From Bryocella elongata (GTDB lineage: Bacteria > Acidobacteriota > Terriglobia > Terriglobales > Acidobacteriaceae), in assembly GCF_900108185.1 (NCBI RefSeq), contig NZ_FNVA01000001.1, positions 1,240,001-1,304,000 on the forward strand: 64,000 bases of DNA. The letters are read 5' to 3'. Made by a program: the position numbers and the translations under genes. A model generated the notes under the pieces. That model was not told the DNA's origin, made no database searches, and saw only the letters and a program-made list of their open reading frames with translations. Numbering within the stretch: position 1 is the first letter of the stretch; each line of letters begins with the position of its first letter. Positions 26,871 through 33,748 of the stretch are shown here, in pieces.

Positions 26871-27076
26871 TGTGACTCCATGCTCCCGTAGTCTTCGCCT
26901 TCCAGTGGGTGGTTGAGGCTCACCGTGCTGGCCCCCTCACGCTTGAAGGCGGGGTACACACCGCGGAAGGGAGCTCCCACCGCGAGATCTTGAATTGAGT
27001 GGTCAGAGGTCAGTGCGTAGTGAGTAGAAGGCCTTTGCCGTTCTCTACTCTCTACTCACTGCCCTCTACTCACTGC
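26871..27076. repeat. atpB-atpE spacer with word repeats
   Basis: A 206-base spacer inside the F0 cluster. Next to the atpB stop, TCTACTCACTGCC occurs twice in direct order (27051-27063 and 27065-27077), and its inverse, AGTGAGTAGA, lies at 27019-27028, so a 10-bp hairpin can form. This could act as a partial terminator or processing site that sets the high c-subunit ratio; that is inference. Confidence 0.55.
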
Positions 27077-27808
27077 CTAGTGGTCGTGCGATACCGCCAT
27101 CGACAGGTAAATGCACGCCAGCAGGAAGAACACATACGCCTGGATCACCGCCACGCCAAGGTGGAGGCCCAGGAACACCAGCGGGATACCCACCGGGATC
27201 AGCGAGAAGAACGCGAGCGTCAACAGATCGCCGGCGAACATGTTCGCGTAAAGTCGCACCGTCAGCGAGAGGACGCGCGCAAAGTGCGAGATGATCTCGA
27301 TCGGCAGCATCAGCCAGCTGATCCACCACACCGGCCCCAGGAACTGCTTGATGTAGCCAAAGCCGTTCACGCGGATGCCATGGTAGTGGTAGTACAGGAA
27401 CACCGAGATCGCAAGACCCAGCGGCACGACCACGTCAGCGGTCGGCGACTCGAAGCCCGGGACCAGGCCCAGCAGGTTCGAGAGCAGAATGAACAGGACC
27501 AGCGCCGTGAGGAAGCTCGCGAAGCGCTCGTGCCCATGGCCGATGATCTGCGACGACTGATCGTCCACAAACTCATCCGTAAGCTCCGCCAGATGCTGAA
27601 ATGCGCCCGGCTTCTCCACGCTGAGCGACGTCCGAATCGCGAGGAAGTATCCCACCAGGACGACGAAGATCAGAAGCTCCATCGCGAAGGTGTTGTTGAT
27701 GGGCGCAGCAGGATTCGCCGGGGCCACATGTACCGCACGCAGCAGCGCATCCACCGGGCCAGCGAGAACTTGATTCAGAGCCTTGGTAACAAACAATTGA
27801 TTCAGCAT
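27077..27808 (-). CDS. atpB: ATP synthase F0 subunit a
   Basis: 243 residues from the ATG at 27808. The conserved arginine of the proton path is in the helix SLTVRLYANMFAGDLL (R in VRLYAN), and FVFLGLHLGVAVIQAYVFFLLACIYLSMAV gives the last helix and its conserved Gln. Earlier helices include LLIFVVLVGYFLAIR and FLTALVLFILLSNLLGLVPG. It forms the static proton channel next to the c-ring. It is followed by atpE after a repeat-containing spacer and preceded by an atpI-like gene. Confidence 0.95.
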   Translation of the reverse strand: MLNQLFVTKALNQVLAGPVDALLRAVHVAPANPAAPINNTFAMELLIFVVLVGYFLAIRTSLSVEKPGAFQHLAELTDEFVDDQSSQIIGHGHERFASFLTALVLFILLSNLLGLVPGFESPTADVVVPLGLAISVFLYYHYHGIRVNGFGYIKQFLGPVWWISWLMLPIEIISHFARVLSLTVRLYANMFAGDLLTLAFFSLIPVGIPLVFLGLHLGVAVIQAYVFFLLACIYLSMAVSHDH

Positions 27809-27884
27809 ATCCGTCCGTCCTGGAGGGCTTCGAGATGCTGCCGGGGCCACACGCGGATTCCCGGTCGCTGGCCCAAAACCAGCC

Positions 27885-28313
27885 TCAAACCGTCCACGCC
27901 TTTACCAGCCGGAGAGCCTCAATGACTAGCGCGAACACACCCAGCGCCAGACCTGCGGCGAGCGCGTACACACTTCCATCCAGATACCTAAGGCTAACAT
28001 ACAGAGCCACCACGCTTCCCCCCAGGGTGAGGAAGAAACCCACCAGCACAGGAGCCATCGGACGCACCGAAGCTGGTGCAACTCCGTCCGCCGGAACCTC
28101 CATCCGCGCCAGCGCTGCAACCATCAGCCGCAGCCACTTCCACAAGCTCGCGCCGGAGATCGCCGCACCCACCAGGAACAGCACCGCCGTCTGCCAGCCC
28201 AGCTTCCACGCCAGCACCGGAGCCGCAATCACCACCATCACAGCCAGCAGCCTCAACGACCGCAGAATCGTGCGCGTCGCGTCCGCATCCGTAAACTCAG
28301 CCAGCGGAATCAT
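27885..28313 (-). CDS. atpI: ATP synthase-associated membrane protein I (AtpI-like)
   Basis: 142 residues from the ATG at 28313, which overlaps the atpZ stop by 4 bases (ATGA). Four hydrophobic helices (LLAVMVVIAAPVLAWKLGWQTAVLFLVGAAISGASLWKWL, PVLVGFFLTLGGSVVALYV, YALAAGLALGVFALVIEALRL) match the small, poorly conserved AtpI/subunit I proteins that help assemble the c-ring. The position immediately before atpB supports the call more than the sequence does. Confidence 0.75.
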   Translation of the reverse strand: MIPLAEFTDADATRTILRSLRLLAVMVVIAAPVLAWKLGWQTAVLFLVGAAISGASLWKWLRLMVAALARMEVPADGVAPASVRPMAPVLVGFFLTLGGSVVALYVSLRYLDGSVYALAAGLALGVFALVIEALRLVKAWTV

Positions 28314-28555
28314 TGCCCATCCTGCTTCAGAAACTTTCGCGCCGTCGCGATGATCTGGATGAATCCACCCGCCGCACCCAGGATGATGCCCACAATCGCG
28401 ATCCACGTCGTGTGAAAGTGCTTGTCCAGCAACGTGCCCAGGCCATAGCCCACCAGGCATCCCAGCGGCAGCGCGATGGCAAGCTGCAGCATCGCCTCAG
28501 CCTTTACCAGATCCTTGAGCGCGCCGCCCTGCTTGTTGTCATTCTCGTCCGCCAC
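28310..28555 (-). CDS. atpZ: AtpZ/AtpQ-type F0-associated small membrane protein
   Basis: About 81 residues from a GTG at 28555; a GTG at 28603 would add 16 residues but lies in a repetitive, non-conserved stretch. Two membrane helices, AMLQLAIALPLGCLVGYGLGTLLD and WIAIVGIILGAAGGFIQIIATAR, match the AtpZ family, in which the GxxLGxxLD and GxxxGxxxGxxN-like patterns are typical. In other bacteria AtpZ works with AtpI in ATP-synthase function or divalent-ion passage. It starts the F0 cluster; F1 genes and atpF are absent here. Confidence 0.78.
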   Translation of the reverse strand: MADENDNKQGGALKDLVKAEAMLQLAIALPLGCLVGYGLGTLLDKHFHTTWIAIVGIILGAAGGFIQIIATARKFLKQDGQ

Positions 28556-28643
28556 GTGAACCAAACTATCACCAACCCATCTGGAAGCCCCCTCACGCCT
28601 CACTCACCTGCCACCTCGCACCTCTACAGCTCCGCCGCAAAGC

Positions 28644-28659
28644 AAAAGGGCACCGCCCT
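28644..28659 (-). terminator. short terminator after the SDR gene
   Basis: On the minus strand AGGGC-GGT-GCCCT is followed by TTTT. The stem is only 5 bp, but it is GC-rich and lies 38 bases past the SDR stop. Confidence 0.5.
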
Positions 28660-28697
28660 CGCGACGCCCTCTCTTACTTGCCGCTCAAGGAAGGCGC

Positions 28698-29687
28698 CTA
28701 GAACCTCTCACCGACCAGCTCTTCGCTCTTCGTCCAAAGCGCCTGGGCCTTTAACGGGTCGAGCGCATAGTCATACACGCCCTGCCCCAGGCCCATGATC
28801 TGCGTAGTGCTCGGCACGATGGGGCTCACATGGCAGTCCTCGCAATACCGCCCGCCAACCTCCTGCGGTTCACCCACGAAACCCGCCCACACCGACGTAG
28901 CCGCGCCCTGCGGAATCGTCTTCCACTCGAACGGCCCCAGCCCTGCCTCTGCACGCTGTGCATTGATCTGCGCGATCCGATCCGCAGCCCAGCCCTCAGG
29001 CAGGTGCCGCGTCAGCTCCGTCGCAATCCCTCCCGGATGCACCGCCGTCGCCCGCACACCCCGCGCCTTGTGCCTGCGGTCGAACTCCACTGCGAACTGG
29101 ATGTTCGCCGTCTTCGACCGCCCATACGCCACCCACGGATCGTAAGCCGTCTTGCTGAAATCGAGATCGTCCAGATCCGGCTGCGCAAACCGATGCCCCG
29201 CCGAGGACAAGCTCACCACCCGCGACCCCGGCCGCAGCAGCGGCGCAATCCGGTTGATCAGCACAAAATGCCCCAGGTGGTTGGTCCCGAACTGCGTCTC
29301 AAACCCATCCGCCGTCTTGCCGAACGGAGTCGCCATCACGCCTGCGTTGGCGATCACCACGTCGAAGAACTGTCCCGCATGCAACAGAGCATCCGCACAC
29401 GCCCGCACGCTGGCCAGGTTCGCCAGATCGAGCTCGATCAGCTCCAGCGATCCTCCGCCAGCGGCCGCGGCTCCTCGTACCTCTGCCGTCGCTGCATCTG
29501 CCTTCTTCAGGTCCCGCGCCGCGCCGACCACCTGCGCCCCATGCGTCGCCAGCGCTCGCGCCGTCTCCACGCCCAGCCCGGCCGATACACCGGTCACCAG
29601 CACGCGCATTCCATCCAGCCGCACACCCTCCAACACGTCCTCGGTGGTCGACTTCAATCCAAATTGCTGCATCGTCGCGTTTGCCAT
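28698..29687 (-). CDS. short-chain dehydrogenase/reductase (SDR)
   Basis: A 329-residue NAD(P)-dependent oxidoreductase of the retinol-dehydrogenase-like SDR type. Motifs: cofactor glycine motif VTGVSAGLG (TGxxxGxG) near residue 32, VIANAGVM (NAG), catalytic Ser in SLSSAGHRFA and YGRSKTANIQFAVE (YxxxK). The C-terminal part, SVWAGFVGEPQEVGGRYCEDCHV, is typical of plant- and actinobacterial-like members of the group. Substrate is unknown. It is divergent from a TetR gene, with two palindromic operators in between, so it is very probably the regulated target and may detoxify the inducing compound. Confidence 0.9.
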   Translation of the reverse strand: MANATMQQFGLKSTTEDVLEGVRLDGMRVLVTGVSAGLGVETARALATHGAQVVGAARDLKKADAATAEVRGAAAAGGGSLELIELDLANLASVRACADALLHAGQFFDVVIANAGVMATPFGKTADGFETQFGTNHLGHFVLINRIAPLLRPGSRVVSLSSAGHRFAQPDLDDLDFSKTAYDPWVAYGRSKTANIQFAVEFDRRHKARGVRATAVHPGGIATELTRHLPEGWAADRIAQINAQRAEAGLGPFEWKTIPQGAATSVWAGFVGEPQEVGGRYCEDCHVSPIVPSTTQIMGLGQGVYDYALDPLKAQALWTKSEELVGERF

Positions 29688-29770
29688 CTGAGTTTCCTCC
29701 TCGCGGAGGGCGCTTCCGGCGGGCCTGCTCGCTTGCGGCCGCTTGACTCCGGGAGCTGCACCCCGTAAAA

Positions 29771-29785
29771 CGGAGAGTGTCTCCG
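29771..29785. promoter_or_regulatory. TetR operator O1 (CGGAGA-N3-TCTCCG)
   Basis: A perfect 6-bp inverted repeat with a 3-base centre, flanked on one side by AAA. It lies downstream of the SDR -10 box on the minus strand, over the expected transcription start. Its centre is 32 bp from that of O2, about three helical turns. Confidence 0.8.
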
Positions 29786-29794
29786 CTTAGGAGT

Positions 29795-29824
29795 ACTATA
29801 ACCGGAGATACTCTCCGTTTACAA
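29795..29824 (-). promoter_or_regulatory. SDR promoter
   Basis: On the minus strand TTGTAA (29819-29824) and TATAGT (29795-29800) are spaced by 18 bp. Operator O2 occupies that spacer almost completely, the classical position for TetR-type repression. Confidence 0.65.
29803..29817. promoter_or_regulatory. TetR operator O2 (CGGAGA-N3-TCTCCG)
   Basis: A second perfect CGGAGA/TCTCCG repeat, centre TAC rather than GTG. With its TTT flank it is the mirror image of O1 plus AAA, differing at one position in 18. It sits inside the SDR promoter spacer and upstream of the tetR gene. Confidence 0.82.
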
Positions 29825-29843
29825 GGGGAGCAGCACCAATTTC

Positions 29844-30428
29844 ATGACCGAAGCCGCCAAACCCGCCCCCCGCAAGCTCCGCGCCGACGCCAAACGCAAC
29901 CGGGACGCCATCCTGCTCGTCGCCCGCGAGGCCTTCACCCGCTCCGGCATGGACATCGCCGAGGTCTCCCTCGACGACATCGCCAAGCAGGCAGGAATCG
30001 GCTCCGGCACCCTCTACCGCCACTTCGCGAATCGCGACGAGCTGCTCGAGGCCGTCTACCTCGCTGAGGTCCAGCGCCTCGCCGAGACCGCCGACATCTT
30101 CGACCAGACCTTGCCTCCGATCGAGGCCGTCCGCCGCTGGATGCTGCTCTTCATCGACTACATCGCCACCAAGAAGATCATCGCGCCCGCGCTGAACAAC
30201 GTCGCCGGCGGCCCGCAACGCATCTTCGCCAACACCGGTACGCTCATCTACGGAGCCATCGGCAAGCTGGTCAACCGCGCCATAGCCATGGGCGAGATGC
30301 GCGCCGACGTGCAGTCCGTGGACCTGCTCAAAGCGCTCGTCGGCGTCTCCTACCTCGCCAACACTCCCGACTGGCACGAGACCGCCACCCGCCTCGTAGA
30401 CATCCTGCTGCTCGGCTCCCGCCCCTAG
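29844..30428 (+). CDS. TetR/AcrR family transcriptional repressor
   Basis: 194 residues. The N-terminal helix-turn-helix domain is clear: RDAILLVAREAFTRSGMDIAEVSLDDIAKQAGIGSGTLYRHFANRDELLEAVYL, with the family's GxLYRHFxxRxEL recognition-helix end. The C-terminal ligand-binding half is of the TetR_C type often found with SDR and efflux genes. It is transcribed away from the SDR gene, and the two CGGAGA palindromes lie in the shared promoter region, so it most likely represses the SDR gene and itself. The ligand is unknown. Confidence 0.93.
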   Translation: MTEAAKPAPRKLRADAKRNRDAILLVAREAFTRSGMDIAEVSLDDIAKQAGIGSGTLYRHFANRDELLEAVYLAEVQRLAETADIFDQTLPPIEAVRRWMLLFIDYIATKKIIAPALNNVAGGPQRIFANTGTLIYGAIGKLVNRAIAMGEMRADVQSVDLLKALVGVSYLANTPDWHETATRLVDILLLGSRP

Positions 30429-30454
30429 CGATCTCCCCCTGTTCCCCGCACAAT

Positions 30455-30490
30455 CCGGGTGCCCCCATCTCGCTTCTGAGATGTGGGTTG
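30455..30490. repeat. palindromic repeat upstream of lysS
   Basis: TCCGGGTGCCCC begins this element, followed by a hairpin in which CCCATCTC (about 30464-30471) pairs with GAGATG(T)GGG (30478-30487). The same leading word recurs just past the lysS stop at 32544-32555 with a different hairpin. It looks like a dispersed intergenic repeat. Confidence 0.6.
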
Positions 30491-30566
30491 GCAGGATGCT
30501 GAAGGGGGGACACCGCTCCCGCCGCTATACTCGACAACTGAAGACTTTCCCAAGCGAGACAAGATT

Positions 30567-32534
30567 TTGCCCCAGTTCGACAGCAACTTTGAAGAGAAGC
30601 TCTTCGCCGAGCGCCAGGAAAAGCTGGCCCGCATCGCCGCGCTGGCCACCGGCCCCGACGCCACGCCCGCCCAACTCCAGGCCGCCCGCTACCCCAACAG
30701 CTTCCCCTTCACGATCAACGTCCCCGACCTGCGCGCTGCGGGCGATCCTAAGACCGGCGAAGAGCTCGAAGCCTCGCCCATCCCCGCCGCCATCACCGGC
30801 CGCGTCATGGCGCATCGCTCCCAGGGCAAGGCCGGCTTCGCGGTGCTCCAGCAGAATGGTACCCGCCTCCAGATCTACGTCCGCAAAGACGACGTCGGCA
30901 GCAGCCCTGAGCAGGCTCAAGCCCTCTTCGACCTCTACAAGCTCCTCGACCTCGGCGACATCGTCGGTGTGCGCGGCACCCTCATGCGTACCCGCACCGG
31001 AGAACTCACCCTCCACGCCCGTGCCATCGACATCCAGCCCGGCCAGCCCGCGCTCGTACTCCTCACCAAGTCCATGCTCGCCCTGCCGGACAAGTACTCC
31101 GGCCTCGAAGACATCGAGACCCGCTACCGCCGCCGCTACGTCGACCTCATCATGAACTCCGGCGCGCAGGCGAAGCCTGCACCCTCCGCAGATGTGTCAT
31201 CTCGACCGGAGTCGGAGCAAAGCGCAGACGCAGTGGAGAGACCTGCATCTCCGCCCACACCCGACACCCAACAACCAACACCCGACACCGAGCTCAACGT
31301 CCGCGCCACCTTCGTCAAGCGAGCCGCCGTCCTCCGCGCCATCCGCACCTTCTTTGACGCGCGCGGCTACCTCGAAGTCGAGACGCCCATGCTCCACCCC
31401 GTCGCCGGCGGCGCCACAGCGCGCCCCTTCACCACCCACCACAACGCGCTGGACATGCCGCTCTACCTGCGCATCGCGCCCGAGCTCTATCTGAAGCGGC
31501 TGGTGGTTGGCGGATTAGATCGCGTCTACGAGATCAATCGCAACTTCCGCAACGAAGGCGTCAGCCCCCGCCACAACCCCGAATTCACCATGCTCGAGTT
31601 CTACCAGGCCTACGCGAACTACCACGACCTGATGGACCTCACCCAGGAGCTCATCACCGACGTCTCCAAGGAAGTGAACGGGACAACCATCGCCAAGTTC
31701 CCACTACCCCAAGGCCCCCGCGCCGGCGAGTGGGTCGAGATCGACCTCGCAAACTGGCAGAAGCTGTCCATGCGCGAGGCGATCATCAAGTTCTGGCCAG
31801 CATCAGCCGGAACGCCACCAACACTCGAAAGCATCACAACACAACTGGATCACTGCCTTCACAATGCGAGTAAGAGCATGGAAGCTTATCTTGAAAATTT
31901 TTCTGAGGGCGACCAGTATGACGAAGCGCAATTAGTAGCAGACGATCCAGAGGCGCTCCAGAGCTTGCGGGAGGTATTTGAACTACGTCGCAGAACTCGC
32001 GAACTCCAAAGATCGCTCAAGCAAATCTTCGATAAGCACCTTAGAGACGGAAGCAACAAGGCGTACTCGGACATTTTTGAGTTATTCGCCGAAGAGCACC
32101 TCATCCAGCCCACGATCATCTACGACTTCCCTCTCGCCGTCTCGCCGCTCTCCAAAGTCAAGCCCGACGAGCCCGAATGGACCGAGCGATTCGAGTTCTA
32201 CATCGGTGGCTTCGAGGTCGGCAACGCCTTCTCCGAGCTCAACGATCCCGTCGACCAGGAAGGCCGCTTCAACGACCAGCTGGCGCAAAAGGCCGCCGGT
32301 GACGACGAAGCCATGGGCGAGATGGACTCGGACTACGTGCGCGCGCTGGGCTACGGTCTGCCTCCGACCGCCGGCGAAGGCATCGGCATCGACCGCCTCA
32401 CCATGATCCTCACCGGCTCCCGTTCCATCCGCGACGTCATCCTCTTCCCCCTCATGCGCCCAGAGAAGAAAGACGCGGAGAAGTCCGAGCTGGAAAAGGA
32501 ATCCGACGCCTCCCACGGCGAATCCGCCGAGTAG
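30567..32534 (+). CDS. lysS: lysyl-tRNA synthetase, class II, with two in-frame insertions
   Basis: 655 residues if started at the TTG at 30567; usual length is about 500. N-terminal anticodon-binding OB fold: [18 protein letters not shown]. Class II motifs: motif 2 [22 protein letters not shown], and motif 3 [16 protein letters not shown] followed by [11 protein letters not shown]. It attaches lysine to tRNA-Lys in the cytosol. Two insertions explain the length. Residues about 198-243 (31159-31296), between YVDLIMN and RATFVKRA, are Pro/Ser-rich and encoded by repeat DNA. A further 55 or so residues lie between [10 protein letters not shown] and EEHLIQPTI in a low-GC stretch (31801-32100). 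Catalytic motifs are intact, so it should be active. An upstream GTG at 30483 is possible but lies in a repeat. Confidence 0.93.
   Translation: MPQFDSNFEEKLFAERQEKLARIAALATGPDATPAQLQAARYPNSFPFTINVPDLRAAGDPKTGEELEASPIPAAITGRVMAHRSQGKAGFAVLQQNGTRLQIYVRKDDVGSSPEQAQALFDLYKLLDLGDIVGVRGTLMRTRTGELTLHARAIDIQPGQPALVLLTKSMLALPDKYSGLEDIETRYRRRYVDLIMNSGAQAKPAPSADVSSRPESEQSADAVERPASPPTPDTQQPTPDTELNVRATFVKRAAVLRAIRTFFDARGYLEVETPMLHPVAGGATARPFTTHHNALDMPLYLRIAPELYLKRLVVGGLDRVYEINRNFRNEGVSPRHNPEFTMLEFYQAYANYHDLMDLTQELITDVSKEVNGTTIAKFPLPQGPRAGEWVEIDLANWQKLSMREAIIKFWPASAGTPPTLESITTQLDHCLHNASKSMEAYLENFSEGDQYDEAQLVADDPEALQSLREVFELRRRTRELQRSLKQIFDKHLRDGSNKAYSDIFELFAEEHLIQPTIIYDFPLAVSPLSKVKPDEPEWTERFEFYIGGFEVGNAFSELNDPVDQEGRFNDQLAQKAAGDDEAMGEMDSDYVRALGYGLPPTAGEGIGIDRLTMILTGSRSIRDVILFPLMRPEKKDAEKSELEKESDASHGESAE
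31193..31291. repeat. REP-like unit plus word repeats inside lysS
   Basis: 31193-31252 has arms of the type TGTCATCTCGACCGGAG ... GTGGAGAGACCTGCATCT, which resembles palindromic repeats seen between genes in Acidobacteria. 31254-31291 is a tract of ACCCGACACC-like words. ACCCGACACCCA (31259-31270) recurs exactly at 41035-41046 in an intergenic region. The length keeps the reading frame. Confidence 0.7.
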
Positions 32535-32848
32535 CCGCAAGACTCCGGGTGCCCCGGGTCCCTCGAGGGACCCGGGCGAACTCGCCACAGCGGCCCGTGG
32601 CCCATCTTCTCAACGCTGGGTGGCCCATCCTTTCGCGTCCTTTGCGAAAGGGTGGGGTATCGTTCCGGCAGCGACCCGATCGCCTCGGAAACCTGAAGCT
32701 GTTTCCGACTGCACCGACAGCACAGACTACCCCTTTGCCATCAATACGTTACAGGCAAACATTGGGCATGAGCGGCTTCACGGGAACTCCTCGAGTAAGA
32801 CCTTTCCCATGAAGATTTTGCAGACACCCGGGGGGAGGGGGGGACCCG
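32535..32848. repeat. repeat-rich gap after lysS
   Basis: A 314-base gap between convergent genes packed with palindromes. After the word TCCGGGTGCCCC comes a 24-bp perfect palindrome (32553-32576, centre CTCGAG). CCCATCCTTTCGC (32624-32636) pairs with 32644-32656 with one wobble. Just before the next gene is a G-rich run (about 32829-32846). No coding frame is credible. The hairpins could terminate transcription, but none has a T run. Confidence 0.7.
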
Positions 32849-33703
32849 TCACCCGAGCAAATCCGCATCCACCCGCTCCAGCAGCGTCGCGCTCATCTCC
32901 GGATGCATCTTCCGCCCAAACAAACACTCCGACGCGCGCAGCCGCTCAAAATCTTCCTCGTCCAACGTCCGCGGAAGCTTCGGATTGGGCCGCTCCCAGT
33001 CGATGTAGTGGATCGCCCTGCCATCAATCCGCTCCCGAAACGGTGAGTTCGCCAGCATCGTCTGGATCATCGCTTCATCCGGAATGAAGACGTAGCGGAA
33101 GTAGCGTTCCAGCGCAGGATGCGAGCGGCGATAGCTGTCGATCCATTCCACAGCAGCCCGCGAAAGCGCCCACCATTGCGAGCCGCCATGCGGCTCCCAG
33201 CCCTTGTAGAACCGCCTCCGCAACGGGATATGCAATGTGCGGCTGCGGAAGTTCACGGTAAGGTGTAGCACTCGCGCCATCGCCTGAAACTGCCCGCCCT
33301 GCGGCGTCCAGCGATTGGGCTTGTCCAGCGGAAACGCCTCGACGAACTCCGCTCCCGCATGCTGAGCGAAGAAGGCAGCAATCTCCTGCGGTCGCTTGAT
33401 GGGATAGTCCTGCCCGGAGAGCAGCACCGCATAGTCGAACGGCTTCCCACTAGCGAGCACCGTCGAGATGCAGGCGAAAGCCGCCTCCATGATGCCGTAC
33501 GTGCCCCAGTAGCATCGCTTGCGCGGCGCGAGCAGCACATCATGCACCGTCACCGCATAAGCGGCCAACTCGTCATAGACAGCCGCATCGGCGCGGGCAT
33601 CAATGTGCACCACGAAGATGCTGGCCGAAGGCCGCAACCGCTCGATCATGCGAATGATCTGCCCCGGATGAGCATGTCCGAGGATCAGGTACGCCAGCTG
33701 CAC
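32849..33703 (-). CDS. Branch-type (core-2/I-branching) N-acetylglucosaminyltransferase-like protein
   Basis: A 284-residue GT14-like glycosyltransferase. MQLAYLILGHAHPGQIIRMIERL is the family's N-terminal strand. FVVHIDARAD, RCYWGTYGIMEAAFACI, YAVLLSGQDYPIK (the conserved SGxDxP) and GSQWWALSRAAVEWI with PDEAMIQTMLANSPF follow in the usual order. No signal peptide or membrane helix is seen. It probably adds a sugar branch to a surface glycan, but the acceptor is unknown. It starts 45 bases after the stop of the aminotransferase gene on the same strand. Confidence 0.85.
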   Translation of the reverse strand: MQLAYLILGHAHPGQIIRMIERLRPSASIFVVHIDARADAAVYDELAAYAVTVHDVLLAPRKRCYWGTYGIMEAAFACISTVLASGKPFDYAVLLSGQDYPIKRPQEIAAFFAQHAGAEFVEAFPLDKPNRWTPQGGQFQAMARVLHLTVNFRSRTLHIPLRRRFYKGWEPHGGSQWWALSRAAVEWIDSYRRSHPALERYFRYVFIPDEAMIQTMLANSPFRERIDGRAIHYIDWERPNPKLPRTLDEEDFERLRASECLFGRKMHPEMSATLLERVDADLLG

Positions 33704-33748
33704 GAGGAGCCCCCTTCGCGATGCGATGCTACCGCGACGGTATCGCGA

